Shown here: piece by piece, positions 10,772 to 18,612 of the stretch
Layout: each line of letters starts with the position of its first letter
How positions within the stretch are numbered: position 1 is the stretch's first letter
Origin: Acidimicrobiales bacterium
GTDB taxonomy: Bacteria > Actinomycetota > Acidimicrobiia > Acidimicrobiales > JAHWLA01
Length of the DNA: 43,609 bases
Assembly: GCA_035536915.1 (NCBI GenBank)
Contig: DATLNE010000005.1
Span: 1 to 43,609, forward strand
Direction of reading: 5' to 3'
Made by a program: the position numbers and the translations under genes
The notes under the pieces: generated by a model
What the model was told of the DNA's origin: nothing
The model's input: the letters and a program-made list of their open reading frames with translations, nothing else
The model's database searches: none

Positions 10772-11533
10772 ATGCTGGATCACATGACGCCCGAGGCGGA
10801 GCAGGCGAAGGCGTGGGTGGACGAGGCCAAGGCGATCACCGTCCTCACCGGCGCCGGCATCTCCACCGACTCGGGCATCCCCGACTTCCGGGGCCCGCAG
10901 GGCGTGTGGACCAAGAACCCCGCCGCCGAGCGGGCCTCCACCCTCGAGCACTACCTCAACGAACCCGAGGTGCGGCGGGCGGCGTGGCAGGCCCGGCTTC
11001 ACTCGCCTGCGTGGGAGGCCCAGCCCAACGCCGGCCACCGCGCCCTCGTCGCCCTCGAACAGCGGGGCAAGCTGCACACCCTCGTCACCCAGAACATCGA
11101 CGAACTCCACCAGCAGGCGGGCAACAGCGCCGACAAGATCGTGGAGATCCACGGCACCATGCGCCAGGTGGCGTGTTGGTCGTGCGGCGAGCGGGCGCCT
11201 ATGGAGCGGGCGCTGGAGCGCGTGCGCAACGGCGAAGACGATCCTGCGTGCCGCACCTGCGGCGGCATCCTCAAGTCGGCCACCATCAGCTTCGGCCAGG
11301 ACCTGGTGGCCGACGACCTGCGCCGGGCCGAACGGGCCGCCCTCGCGTGCGACCTCCTCCTCGCCGTCGGCTCAACCCTGACGGTCTACCCGGCCGCCGC
11401 CGTCGTGCCACTGGCCAAGCAGGCGGGCGCCCGCATCGTCATCGTCAACGGGGAGGCCACGGCCATGGACCACCTGGCCGACGTCGTCCTCCGCGGCCCG
11501 ATCAGCGAACTGCTACCGCACATCGTCGGCTGA
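10772..11533 (+). CDS. cobB: Sirtuin-family NAD-dependent protein deacylase
   Basis: It removes acyl groups from protein lysines using NAD, making nicotinamide and O-acyl-ADP-ribose. The 253-residue protein has the NAD-binding motif TGAGISTDSGIPDFRG near residues 26-41, the TQNIDELH motif, the catalytic His in EIHGTM, and a zinc module of two Cys pairs (CWSC and CRTC). The late GSTLTVYPAA and VNGEATAMD segments complete the Rossmann fold. In bacteria such enzymes often activate acetyl- and propionyl-CoA synthetases, which would suit the acyl-CoA genes in this window; that link is inference. The starts at 10772 and 10784 are both possible. The 3' end overlaps the convergent nitroreductase gene by 21 bases. 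Confidence 0.92.
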   Translation: MLDHMTPEAEQAKAWVDEAKAITVLTGAGISTDSGIPDFRGPQGVWTKNPAAERASTLEHYLNEPEVRRAAWQARLHSPAWEAQPNAGHRALVALEQRGKLHTLVTQNIDELHQQAGNSADKIVEIHGTMRQVACWSCGERAPMERALERVRNGEDDPACRTCGGILKSATISFGQDLVADDLRRAERAALACDLLLAVGSTLTVYPAAAVVPLAKQAGARIVIVNGEATAMDHLADVVLRGPISELLPHIVG

Positions 11534-12118
11534 CCAGCGGCCGAAGTGCACGACCTCCTCGAACGGCTTGCGGCCGCCCTTCCACGACGGCCGCGAGTGC
11601 TCGTCGGGGGCGCGGTGGCCCAGCGCCACCGCGCCGATGGCCCGGTACGACTCCGGCACGCCCAAGGCATGCAGCGCCTCGCGCTCGCCTTTGAAGATCC
11701 CGCAGAACACCGCCCCCAAGCCCTCCTCGACCACCGACAGCAACAGCAACATGGTGGCGAAGGCGGCGTCGATGTCCCAGTAGGGGACCGGCCACGCGGA
11801 CTCCTCGCCCATGCCCAGGAACTCCTTGTCGGGCCGCGAGTAGCGGTCGAGGTACGCCTGCTTATTGGAGAGCGGCACCACGACCACCGGCGCCGTCCGC
11901 CAGCCCCCGCCCTCCCACTCGGGGTCGAGCACGGCGTCCCAGAACGGCCTCGTCTGCTTTTCGCCTTCCAGCACCACGAAGGCGAACCCCTGGCTGAACC
12001 CTGCCGACGGTCCCCGCACTGCGTTGCGCAGCAGCCGCTCGACCACCTCGCGGGCCACCGGCGTCCCGTCGAAGCGACGCACCATGCGCCGCCGCCGCAC
12101 CACCTCGGAGAACTCCAT
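11513..12118 (-). CDS. Nitroreductase-family flavoprotein
   Basis: A 201-residue FMN-dependent oxidoreductase of the nitroreductase superfamily. The visible features are the N-terminal RRRRMVRRFDGTPV, which holds the Arg residues that contact FMN phosphate, the NAVRGPSAGFSQGFAFVVL segment, the DIDAAFATMLLLLSVVEEGLGAVFCGIF helix and sheet region (read as its two halves), and the C-terminal GAVALGHRAPD motif. The natural substrate cannot be told from sequence. It is convergent with the sirtuin gene, with overlapping 3' ends, and divergent from the rhodanese-ThiF gene. The ATG start gives the standard family N-terminus. Confidence 0.85.
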   Translation of the reverse strand: MEFSEVVRRRRMVRRFDGTPVAREVVERLLRNAVRGPSAGFSQGFAFVVLEGEKQTRPFWDAVLDPEWEGGGWRTAPVVVVPLSNKQAYLDRYSRPDKEFLGMGEESAWPVPYWDIDAAFATMLLLLSVVEEGLGAVFCGIFKGEREALHALGVPESYRAIGAVALGHRAPDEHSRPSWKGGRKPFEEVVHFGRWSADDVR

Positions 12119-12150
12119 GGCTGCCACGCTACGGCCGGCCGGGAATGCCG

Positions 12151-12172
12151 ACCTTATTGGTAAGGTTTTACC
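12151..12172. promoter_or_regulatory. Overlapping inverted repeats with an embedded -10-like hexamer
   Basis: ACCTTATTGGTAAGGT (12151-12166) is a 6-base-arm inverted repeat, and GGTAAGGTTTTACC (12159-12172) is a second, overlapping 5-base-arm repeat. TAAGGT at 12161-12166 could be the -10 element, so a bound regulator would cover the promoter of the rhodanese-ThiF gene. It lies in the 73-base gap between divergent genes. The regulator is unknown. Confidence 0.45.
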
Positions 12173-12177
12173 GTTCC

Positions 12178-12183
12178 AGGAGG
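12178..12183 (+). promoter_or_regulatory. Strong ribosome binding site AGGAGG
   Basis: A perfect Shine-Dalgarno sequence 8 bases before GTG 12192. It fixes that codon as the start and rejects the longer open frame reaching upstream. Confidence 0.8.
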
Positions 12184-12191
12184 TAGCGCCC

Positions 12192-13370
12192 GTGCCCACG
12201 TTCCGCGAGTTGCTCAGCCAGGCCAAGTCGAAGATCCGAGAGGTCGACACGGCCACGGCCGAGCAGACCATCACAACCGACCCCAACGCCGTCGTCGTCG
12301 ACGTGCGCGAGGCCGACGAGTACGAGCAGGGCGCGCTCCCCAACGCCGTGCACATCCCCCGCGGCTTCCTCGAACTGCAGATCGAGAACAAGGTGGCCGA
12401 CCGGGACACGCCCGTCGTCGTCTACTGCGCAGGCGGCGTCCGCTCGGCCTTCGCGGCGGCCAGCCTGCAAGACCTCGGCTACACCAACGTCGTCTCCATG
12501 GCCGGCGGCTTCGGGAAGTGGAAGAACGAGGGCCGCGCCTGGAAGACGCCCCAAGCCCTCACCTCCGAGCAGCGCAACCGCTACCAGCGCCACCTCCTGC
12601 TCCCCGAGGTGGGCGAGGTCGGCCAGCAGAAGCTGCTCGACTCCAAGGTCCTCCTGTTGGGCGCAGGCGGCCTCGGTTCCCCCGCGGCCCTCTACCTGGC
12701 GGCGGCCGGCGTCGGCACCATCGGCATCATCGACATGGTCGTGGTCGACGACTCCAACCTGCAGCGCCAGATCCTGCACAACATCGACCGGGTGGGCGAC
12801 CGCAAGGTCGACTCGGCCAAGAAGACGCTGACACTGCTGAACTCCGACGTGAACGTCGTGACCTACGACGTCCGTCTGGGCGCCGACAACGTGCTCGACA
12901 TCATCGACGGCTACGACGTGATCGTCGACGGCACCGACAACTTCCCCACCCGTTACCTGGTGAACGACGCCTCACTGCTCAAGAAGATCCCCGTGGTGCA
13001 CGGCTCGATCTTCCGCTTCGAGGGCCAGGCCACCGTCTTCGCCCCCTACGAGGGCCCTTGCTACCGCTGCATGATCCCCGAGCCGCCTCCCGCCGAACTG
13101 GCGCCGTCGTGCGCCGAGGCAGGCGTGCTCGGCGTGCTGCCCGGCATCGTCGGCAGCATCCAGGCCATGGAGGCCATCAAGATCCTTTTGGGCCTGGGCG
13201 AGCCGCTGATCGGCCGCCTGCTGGCCTACGACGCCATGGAGGAGTCGTTCCGTACCTTCAAGGTGCACCGCGACCCGGAGTGCCCGGCGTGCGGCCCCAA
13301 CGCGGGCGAGTTGGTCATTGCCGAGTACGACGAGCTGTGCATGCCGCACGCTAAGCAACCTCCGGCCTGA
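12192..13370 (+). CDS. Rhodanese-ThiF/MoeB fusion, sulfur-carrier adenylyltransferase
   Basis: The enzyme adenylates the C-terminal glycine of a ubiquitin-like sulfur carrier (MoaD, ThiS or CysO type) and supplies sulfur from a rhodanese persulfide. The 392 residues divide into an N-terminal rhodanese domain (about 1-120, VVDVRE near 35, persulfide Cys C79 in [10 protein letters not shown]) and a C-terminal ThiF/MoeB domain (about 123-392) with [14 protein letters not shown] (157-170), the adenylation motif [17 protein letters not shown], and zinc Cys pairs CYRC and CPAC. The order is the reverse of mycobacterial MoeZ and human MOCS3, where the rhodanese is last. No carrier-protein gene is in the window. 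The molybdoenzyme NasA downstream would need molybdopterin, a plausible but unproved link. Confidence 0.9.
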   Translation: MPTFRELLSQAKSKIREVDTATAEQTITTDPNAVVVDVREADEYEQGALPNAVHIPRGFLELQIENKVADRDTPVVVYCAGGVRSAFAAASLQDLGYTNVVSMAGGFGKWKNEGRAWKTPQALTSEQRNRYQRHLLLPEVGEVGQQKLLDSKVLLLGAGGLGSPAALYLAAAGVGTIGIIDMVVVDDSNLQRQILHNIDRVGDRKVDSAKKTLTLLNSDVNVVTYDVRLGADNVLDIIDGYDVIVDGTDNFPTRYLVNDASLLKKIPVVHGSIFRFEGQATVFAPYEGPCYRCMIPEPPPAELAPSCAEAGVLGVLPGIVGSIQAMEAIKILLGLGEPLIGRLLAYDAMEESFRTFKVHRDPECPACGPNAGELVIAEYDELCMPHAKQPPA

Positions 13371-14220
13371 TCCGCTGGCTGTCCTCCTCGGGCTGATCGT
13401 CGCCGCGTCGTACGGCGCAGGCGACTTCTTCGGCGGGCTGGCGTCTCGGCGCACGCCGACCACCTCGGTCGTCGTCCCGGCGCACCTGCTCGGCTTCCTG
13501 CTGCTCGGTCTCCTGCTCGTCGTCGACCCCTCGGGCCACGCCACCGACCGCGACCTTGTCATCGGCGCGGCGTCCGGCGTGTGCGGCGGCATCGGGGTGT
13601 TCCTGCTGTTCCGGGGACTGGCCACCGGCCGCATGAGCGTGGTGGCGCCCATCACCGCGGTGGGCGCCGCCGTGCTGCCGGTGGCGTGGGGACTGGCCAC
13701 CGGGGAGCGCCCGTCGGCCCTCGTCCTCTTCGGGGTGCTGCTCGCCCTCGCGGCCGTCGCCCTCGTAGCCCGCTCCGACGATCCCGACGACGACGTCCCG
13801 GCCGACCGGGAATGGGCCGCCGTGGGCTGGGCCGTCGGCGCGGGCGTCGGCTTCGGCGCCCTGTTCATCCTGCTGGCCGAGACCGGCGACGACGCCGGCT
13901 GGTGGCCCCTGGTGTCGGCTCGTGCCGCGTCGGTCGTCGCCGTCACCGTCGGTGCCCTCGTGGCCCGGCAACAACTCCGCCCCAATCGCCCCGCCGTGCC
14001 CGCCATCGCTGCCTCCGGCGTGCTCGACGTGACGGCCAACGCCGTCTACCTGCTGGCCGTGCGCCAAGGGCTGCTGTCGCTCGTCGCCGTGCTCAGCTCG
14101 CTCTACCCGGCGGGCACCGTGCTGCTGGCTCGGGTGGTGCTCAAGGAGCGGCTGGTGAAGGCGCAACTCGTCGGCTTGGCCTTCGCGCTGGCGGGCGTGG
14201 CGTGCATCGCCATCGGCTGA
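13318..14220 (+). CDS. EamA/DMT-family transporter
   Basis: An integral membrane protein with about ten hydrophobic segments in two similar halves, the drug/metabolite transporter layout. The first half includes [21 protein letters not shown], read as overlapping pieces, and the [19 protein letters not shown] stretch; the second half ends in [20 protein letters not shown] and [17 protein letters not shown]. Substrate unknown. The start is unresolved: TTG 13318 overlaps the upstream gene by 53 bases and adds a hydrophilic tail untypical of the family. No ATG or GTG occurs before the first helix. CTG 13375 would give a normal N-terminus and a near-abutting start. Confidence 0.8.
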   Translation: MPSTTSCACRTLSNLRPDPLAVLLGLIVAASYGAGDFFGGLASRRTPTTSVVVPAHLLGFLLLGLLLVVDPSGHATDRDLVIGAASGVCGGIGVFLLFRGLATGRMSVVAPITAVGAAVLPVAWGLATGERPSALVLFGVLLALAAVALVARSDDPDDDVPADREWAAVGWAVGAGVGFGALFILLAETGDDAGWWPLVSARAASVVAVTVGALVARQQLRPNRPAVPAIAASGVLDVTANAVYLLAVRQGLLSLVAVLSSLYPAGTVLLARVVLKERLVKAQLVGLAFALAGVACIAIG

Positions 14221-14255
14221 CGCAGGCGCTTTAGCTCGCGAAACCTCGGCGGTCG

Positions 14256-14261
14256 TAACCT
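14256..14261 (+). promoter_or_regulatory. Candidate -10 hexamer TAACCT for the mutase gene
   Basis: TAACCT ends 7 bases before ATG 14269, with no ribosome binding site between. This predicts transcription starting at or next to the A of ATG. Confidence 0.45.
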
Positions 14262-14268
14262 GAGCGCC

Positions 14269-15852
<1,584 letters not shown>

Positions 15853-15859
15853 AAGTCGT

Positions 15860-16960
15860 TCAGTCGAGGCCGAGGCAGTAGCCGCGGGCTCGCACCGTCC
15901 GCAGCGCGCCGCCGGCGGGGCCGAGTCGTCGGCGGAGCCGGGCGACGGTCGCCTCCAGGGCTCGCTCGCTGGTGGCGCCGCCCCGCAGCATCGTCTGCTT
16001 GGAGACGACCGCGCCGGGCCGGCGCACCAGGTGGTCGAGCACGCCGGCCTCCGACGCCGTCAGCCGCACCACGGCGCCGTCGACCTCGGCCGCTCGGCCC
16101 TGGACCACGAGGAGGGCCGAGCCCAACCTGACCTCGCGCCGGCGCGCTTGCAGCGCGTCGGTCAGCACCCGCACCAACAGGCCGAGCCGCCCTCGTTCAG
16201 GTGCGACCGGACCGGCGATGCCCGAGGCGCGTGCCGCCTCGGCGCACACGGGACCGATGCACGCAGCGACCACCCCGCTCTCGTTGAACGCCCGCAACAG
16301 CGCCTCGCTCCGGCCGAGGGCGTCGGCGGCATCGAGCAAGTGGGCCACCGCGGGCGCGCTGGTGAAGGTGACGGCGTCGACGTCGCCGGCGCACGCGCCG
16401 TCGATCAAGCCGCCGACCCTGCCGTCGTCGGCGGGCAGCCGGTAGCGGTAGACGGGGACCTCCACCACGGTGGCGCCCTCGGCGGCCAAGGCGGCCATGA
16501 GCTTGTCGTCACGGCGCCCGTAGTGCTGGAGGGCGACGGTGCGACCGGCGAGGCCACGCTCTGCCAACAGAGGCACGATGTCGTCGAGCCGTTCGCTCTC
16601 CACCGTCATGGCCGGATCGAGCCCCGCCACCTGGACGGCCGCAGCCGCCTTGGGCCCTCGGGCGACGACCTGCGCGGCGGCCAGCGTCTCCTGCAGGTCG
16701 TCGCCGAGGCCCCACGCCTGCGCGGCGTCGAACCACGCCCGCACGCCGATCCCAGTGGTGGCGATCAAGTAGTGGGGCCTGCCCGAGATGACGGCTTCGG
16801 TCGCCTGTCGCACGGCGTCGTCGTGGCCGAGGTACTCGGTGCTGATGGTCGGTGCGTGGACGACCTCGGCCCCCCGCCGCACCAGGAGCTCGCCCTGTTC
16901 GGCGGCGCGGCGGTCGGCGGTCACGCCGACTCTGAAGCCTTCGAGGGGAAGCAACGACAT
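15860..16960 (-). CDS. nnaR: HemD-like/OmpR-type winged-helix regulator, NnaR-like
   Basis: The protein has 366 residues. The first 265 form a uroporphyrinogen-III synthase (HemD) fold, with LEGFRVGVTADRRAAEQGEL at the start and DAVTFTSAPAVAHLL in the middle. The last 90 form an OmpR-type DNA-binding winged helix (RLTASEAGVLDHLVRRPGAVVSK, in two parts, then LEATVARLRRRLGPAG and VRARGYCLGLD). This fusion is the layout of NnaR, the nitrate/nitrite assimilation regulator of mycobacteria and streptomycetes. It is divergent from narK-nirB-nirD, which fits that role. Whether the HemD part keeps activity or senses a siroheme precursor is unknown. ATG 16960 is the best start; ATG 16990 adds a short tail. 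Confidence 0.87.
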   Translation of the reverse strand: MSLLPLEGFRVGVTADRRAAEQGELLVRRGAEVVHAPTISTEYLGHDDAVRQATEAVISGRPHYLIATTGIGVRAWFDAAQAWGLGDDLQETLAAAQVVARGPKAAAAVQVAGLDPAMTVESERLDDIVPLLAERGLAGRTVALQHYGRRDDKLMAALAAEGATVVEVPVYRYRLPADDGRVGGLIDGACAGDVDAVTFTSAPAVAHLLDAADALGRSEALLRAFNESGVVAACIGPVCAEAARASGIAGPVAPERGRLGLLVRVLTDALQARRREVRLGSALLVVQGRAAEVDGAVVRLTASEAGVLDHLVRRPGAVVSKQTMLRGGATSERALEATVARLRRRLGPAGGALRTVRARGYCLGLD

Positions 16961-16974
16961 CTGCTGAGCAGTGT

Positions 16975-16995
16975 GCCCGGCTCGCATTGCCGGGC
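16975..16995. promoter_or_regulatory. GC-rich inverted repeat upstream of nnaR
   Basis: GCCCGGC and GCCGGGC are separated by 7 bases, in the leader of the minus-strand regulator gene. It could be an operator or a leader hairpin. Its position between two divergent nitrate genes is suggestive only. Confidence 0.3.
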
Positions 16996-17007
16996 TGTGA
17001 GCCGAGC

Positions 17008-17025
17008 GTTTCGTCGTTGTTTCGT
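17008..17025. promoter_or_regulatory. Candidate GlnR/NnaR box: GAAAC direct repeats at 11-base spacing
   Basis: GTTTCGT occurs twice, starting at 17008 and 17019. On the minus strand this reads GAAAC-n6-GAAAC, one helical turn apart. Actinobacterial GlnR boxes, as I recall them, are built of GTNAC and GAAAC half-sites with 6-base gaps, and NnaR has a similar winged helix. The site lies about 100 bases before narK and 50 before nnaR, so it could control both. Confidence 0.5.
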
Positions 17026-17124
17026 CTCGCCCACAGGGCGCCGAACCCCCTCGTGGGCAAGTCGACCCGTGACGTTCAACAGAACGGACACCTGGCTGTA
17101 ACACCGGCGCGGTTGGGTGTACCC

Positions 17125-18612
17125 ATGCAGCTTGGACGTTGGATCGACGACTGGGACCCCGACGACGAGGCCTTCTGGAAGGCCTCGGGCGAACGCATCG
17201 CCCGCAAGAACCTGATCCTCTCGATGTTCGCCGAGCACATCGGGTTCTGCGTGTGGGTGCTCTGGACGATCGTCGTGCTCAACCTCGGGAACGCCGGCAT
17301 CAAGCTCCCGGTGTCGGAGCTGTTCCTGCTGACGCTCGTGCCCAACGTGATCGGTTCCGTGCTCCGCATCCCTTACACGTTCGCCGTCCCTCGCTTCGGC
17401 GGCCGGGCGTGGACCACCGTCAGCGCCGCGCTGCTGTTCCTGCCCACGCTGCTGCTGGCCTTCGTGGTGCCGAGCGGCTGGTTGGCCCAGCAGGCACACG
17501 ACACGCAACTGTGGGTACTGCTCCTGTGCGCCGCCACGGCGGGTGTCGGCGGCGGCAACTTCTCGTCGTCGATGGCCAACATCTCGTTCTTCTACCCCGA
17601 GCGGAAGAAGGGCTGGGCGCTCGGCCTCAACGCCGCGGGCGGCAACCTCGGCGTGGCTGTCGCACAGTTGCTCGTCCCCCTGGTCATCGTCGTCGGCGTG
17701 CCGGCGACAGCGGTGCGCCGGCCGGAGCACGACGTGCACCTCGCCTACGCCGGGCTGATGTGGCTGCCCCTCATCGCCCTGGCCACCATCGGTGCGTGGC
17801 TGTTCATGGACAGCCTCACGCAAGCCAAGGCCGACACCAGCTCGTACCGCGCCGCCTTGCGCGAGCCGCAGACGTGGGTCATGTCGATGCTCTACATCGG
17901 CACGTTCGGCTCGTTCATCGGCTTCTCGTTCACCCTCCCGCTGGTGATCAAGAACACGTTCCCCGAGTTCCTGGCGGGCCACCCGTTCATCGCCACCTAC
18001 CTCGGCGGGCTCGGTTTCCTCGGCGCCCTCATCGGGTCGGTGGCCCGGCCGCTGGGCGGCTGGGTAGCCGACAAGCTCGGCGGCGCCCGGGTGACGTTCG
18101 CCGTGTTCGGCGCCATGGCCGCCGCCACCACCACCGCCATCGTCGGCGTGCGGGAGCGCAGCTTCGCCGTGTTCTTCACCTCGTACATGGTGGTGTTCCT
18201 GCTGGCCGGGATCGGCAACGGCTCGACGTACAAGATGATCCCGTCGATCTTCGCCCGCCTCGGTGAGCGTGAGGCGGCCGAGCGGGGCGTCGCACCCGCC
18301 TCCGTGGCCGTCGAGTACAAGCGCCGGGCTGCCGCCGTCATCGGGATCGCAGGGGCGATCGGGGCGATGGGCGGCGCCTTGATCCAACTGGTGCTGCGAC
18401 AGGCGAGCCTGCAGGTCTCGTCCCTCGTGCAGGCGGCCCAGACCCCCGTCGAGAAGGCCGCTGTGGCCGCGGCCCACGCCGACTGGCCGGTCCCGGCGAT
18501 GGGCGTGTTCCTCGCTTCCTACATCGTGTTCGGCGCGGTCACCTGGGCCGCCTACCTCCGACGCAGCCCCGCCGAGGCGGCCCGCCCCACGCTCGCCGGA
18601 GCCGGGGTATGA
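17125..18612 (+). CDS. narK: Nitrate/nitrite MFS transporter, NarK family
   Basis: It imports nitrate (or exchanges nitrate and nitrite) across the cell membrane. The 495-residue protein has about twelve hydrophobic segments and both nitrate-signature glycine motifs: GGGNFSSSMANISFFYPE in helix 5 (near residue 145) and GNGSTYKMIPSIF in helix 11. A hydrophilic N-terminus (MQLGRWIDDWDPDDEAFW) is typical of actinobacterial members. It is the first gene of a five-gene operon; its stop overlaps the nirB start (ATGA). The 164-base gap to divergent nnaR holds the putative operator sites. Family assignment is firm; direction of transport is inferred from the assimilatory context. Confidence 0.94.
   Translation: MQLGRWIDDWDPDDEAFWKASGERIARKNLILSMFAEHIGFCVWVLWTIVVLNLGNAGIKLPVSELFLLTLVPNVIGSVLRIPYTFAVPRFGGRAWTTVSAALLFLPTLLLAFVVPSGWLAQQAHDTQLWVLLLCAATAGVGGGNFSSSMANISFFYPERKKGWALGLNAAGGNLGVAVAQLLVPLVIVVGVPATAVRRPEHDVHLAYAGLMWLPLIALATIGAWLFMDSLTQAKADTSSYRAALREPQTWVMSMLYIGTFGSFIGFSFTLPLVIKNTFPEFLAGHPFIATYLGGLGFLGALIGSVARPLGGWVADKLGGARVTFAVFGAMAAATTTAIVGVRERSFAVFFTSYMVVFLLAGIGNGSTYKMIPSIFARLGEREAAERGVAPASVAVEYKRRAAAVIGIAGAIGAMGGALIQLVLRQASLQVSSLVQAAQTPVEKAAVAAAHADWPVPAMGVFLASYIVFGAVTWAAYLRRSPAEAARPTLAGAGV

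Noticed and set aside
11865-12191. Upstream extension of the rhodanese-ThiF protein
   Set aside because: It runs antisense through the nitroreductase gene; the AGGAGG at 12178-12183 fixes the start at 12192.
15860-16960. Plain uroporphyrinogen-III synthase for heme synthesis
   Set aside because: The C-terminal OmpR-type winged helix and the divergent nitrate genes point to an NnaR-like regulator; no hem genes are adjacent.
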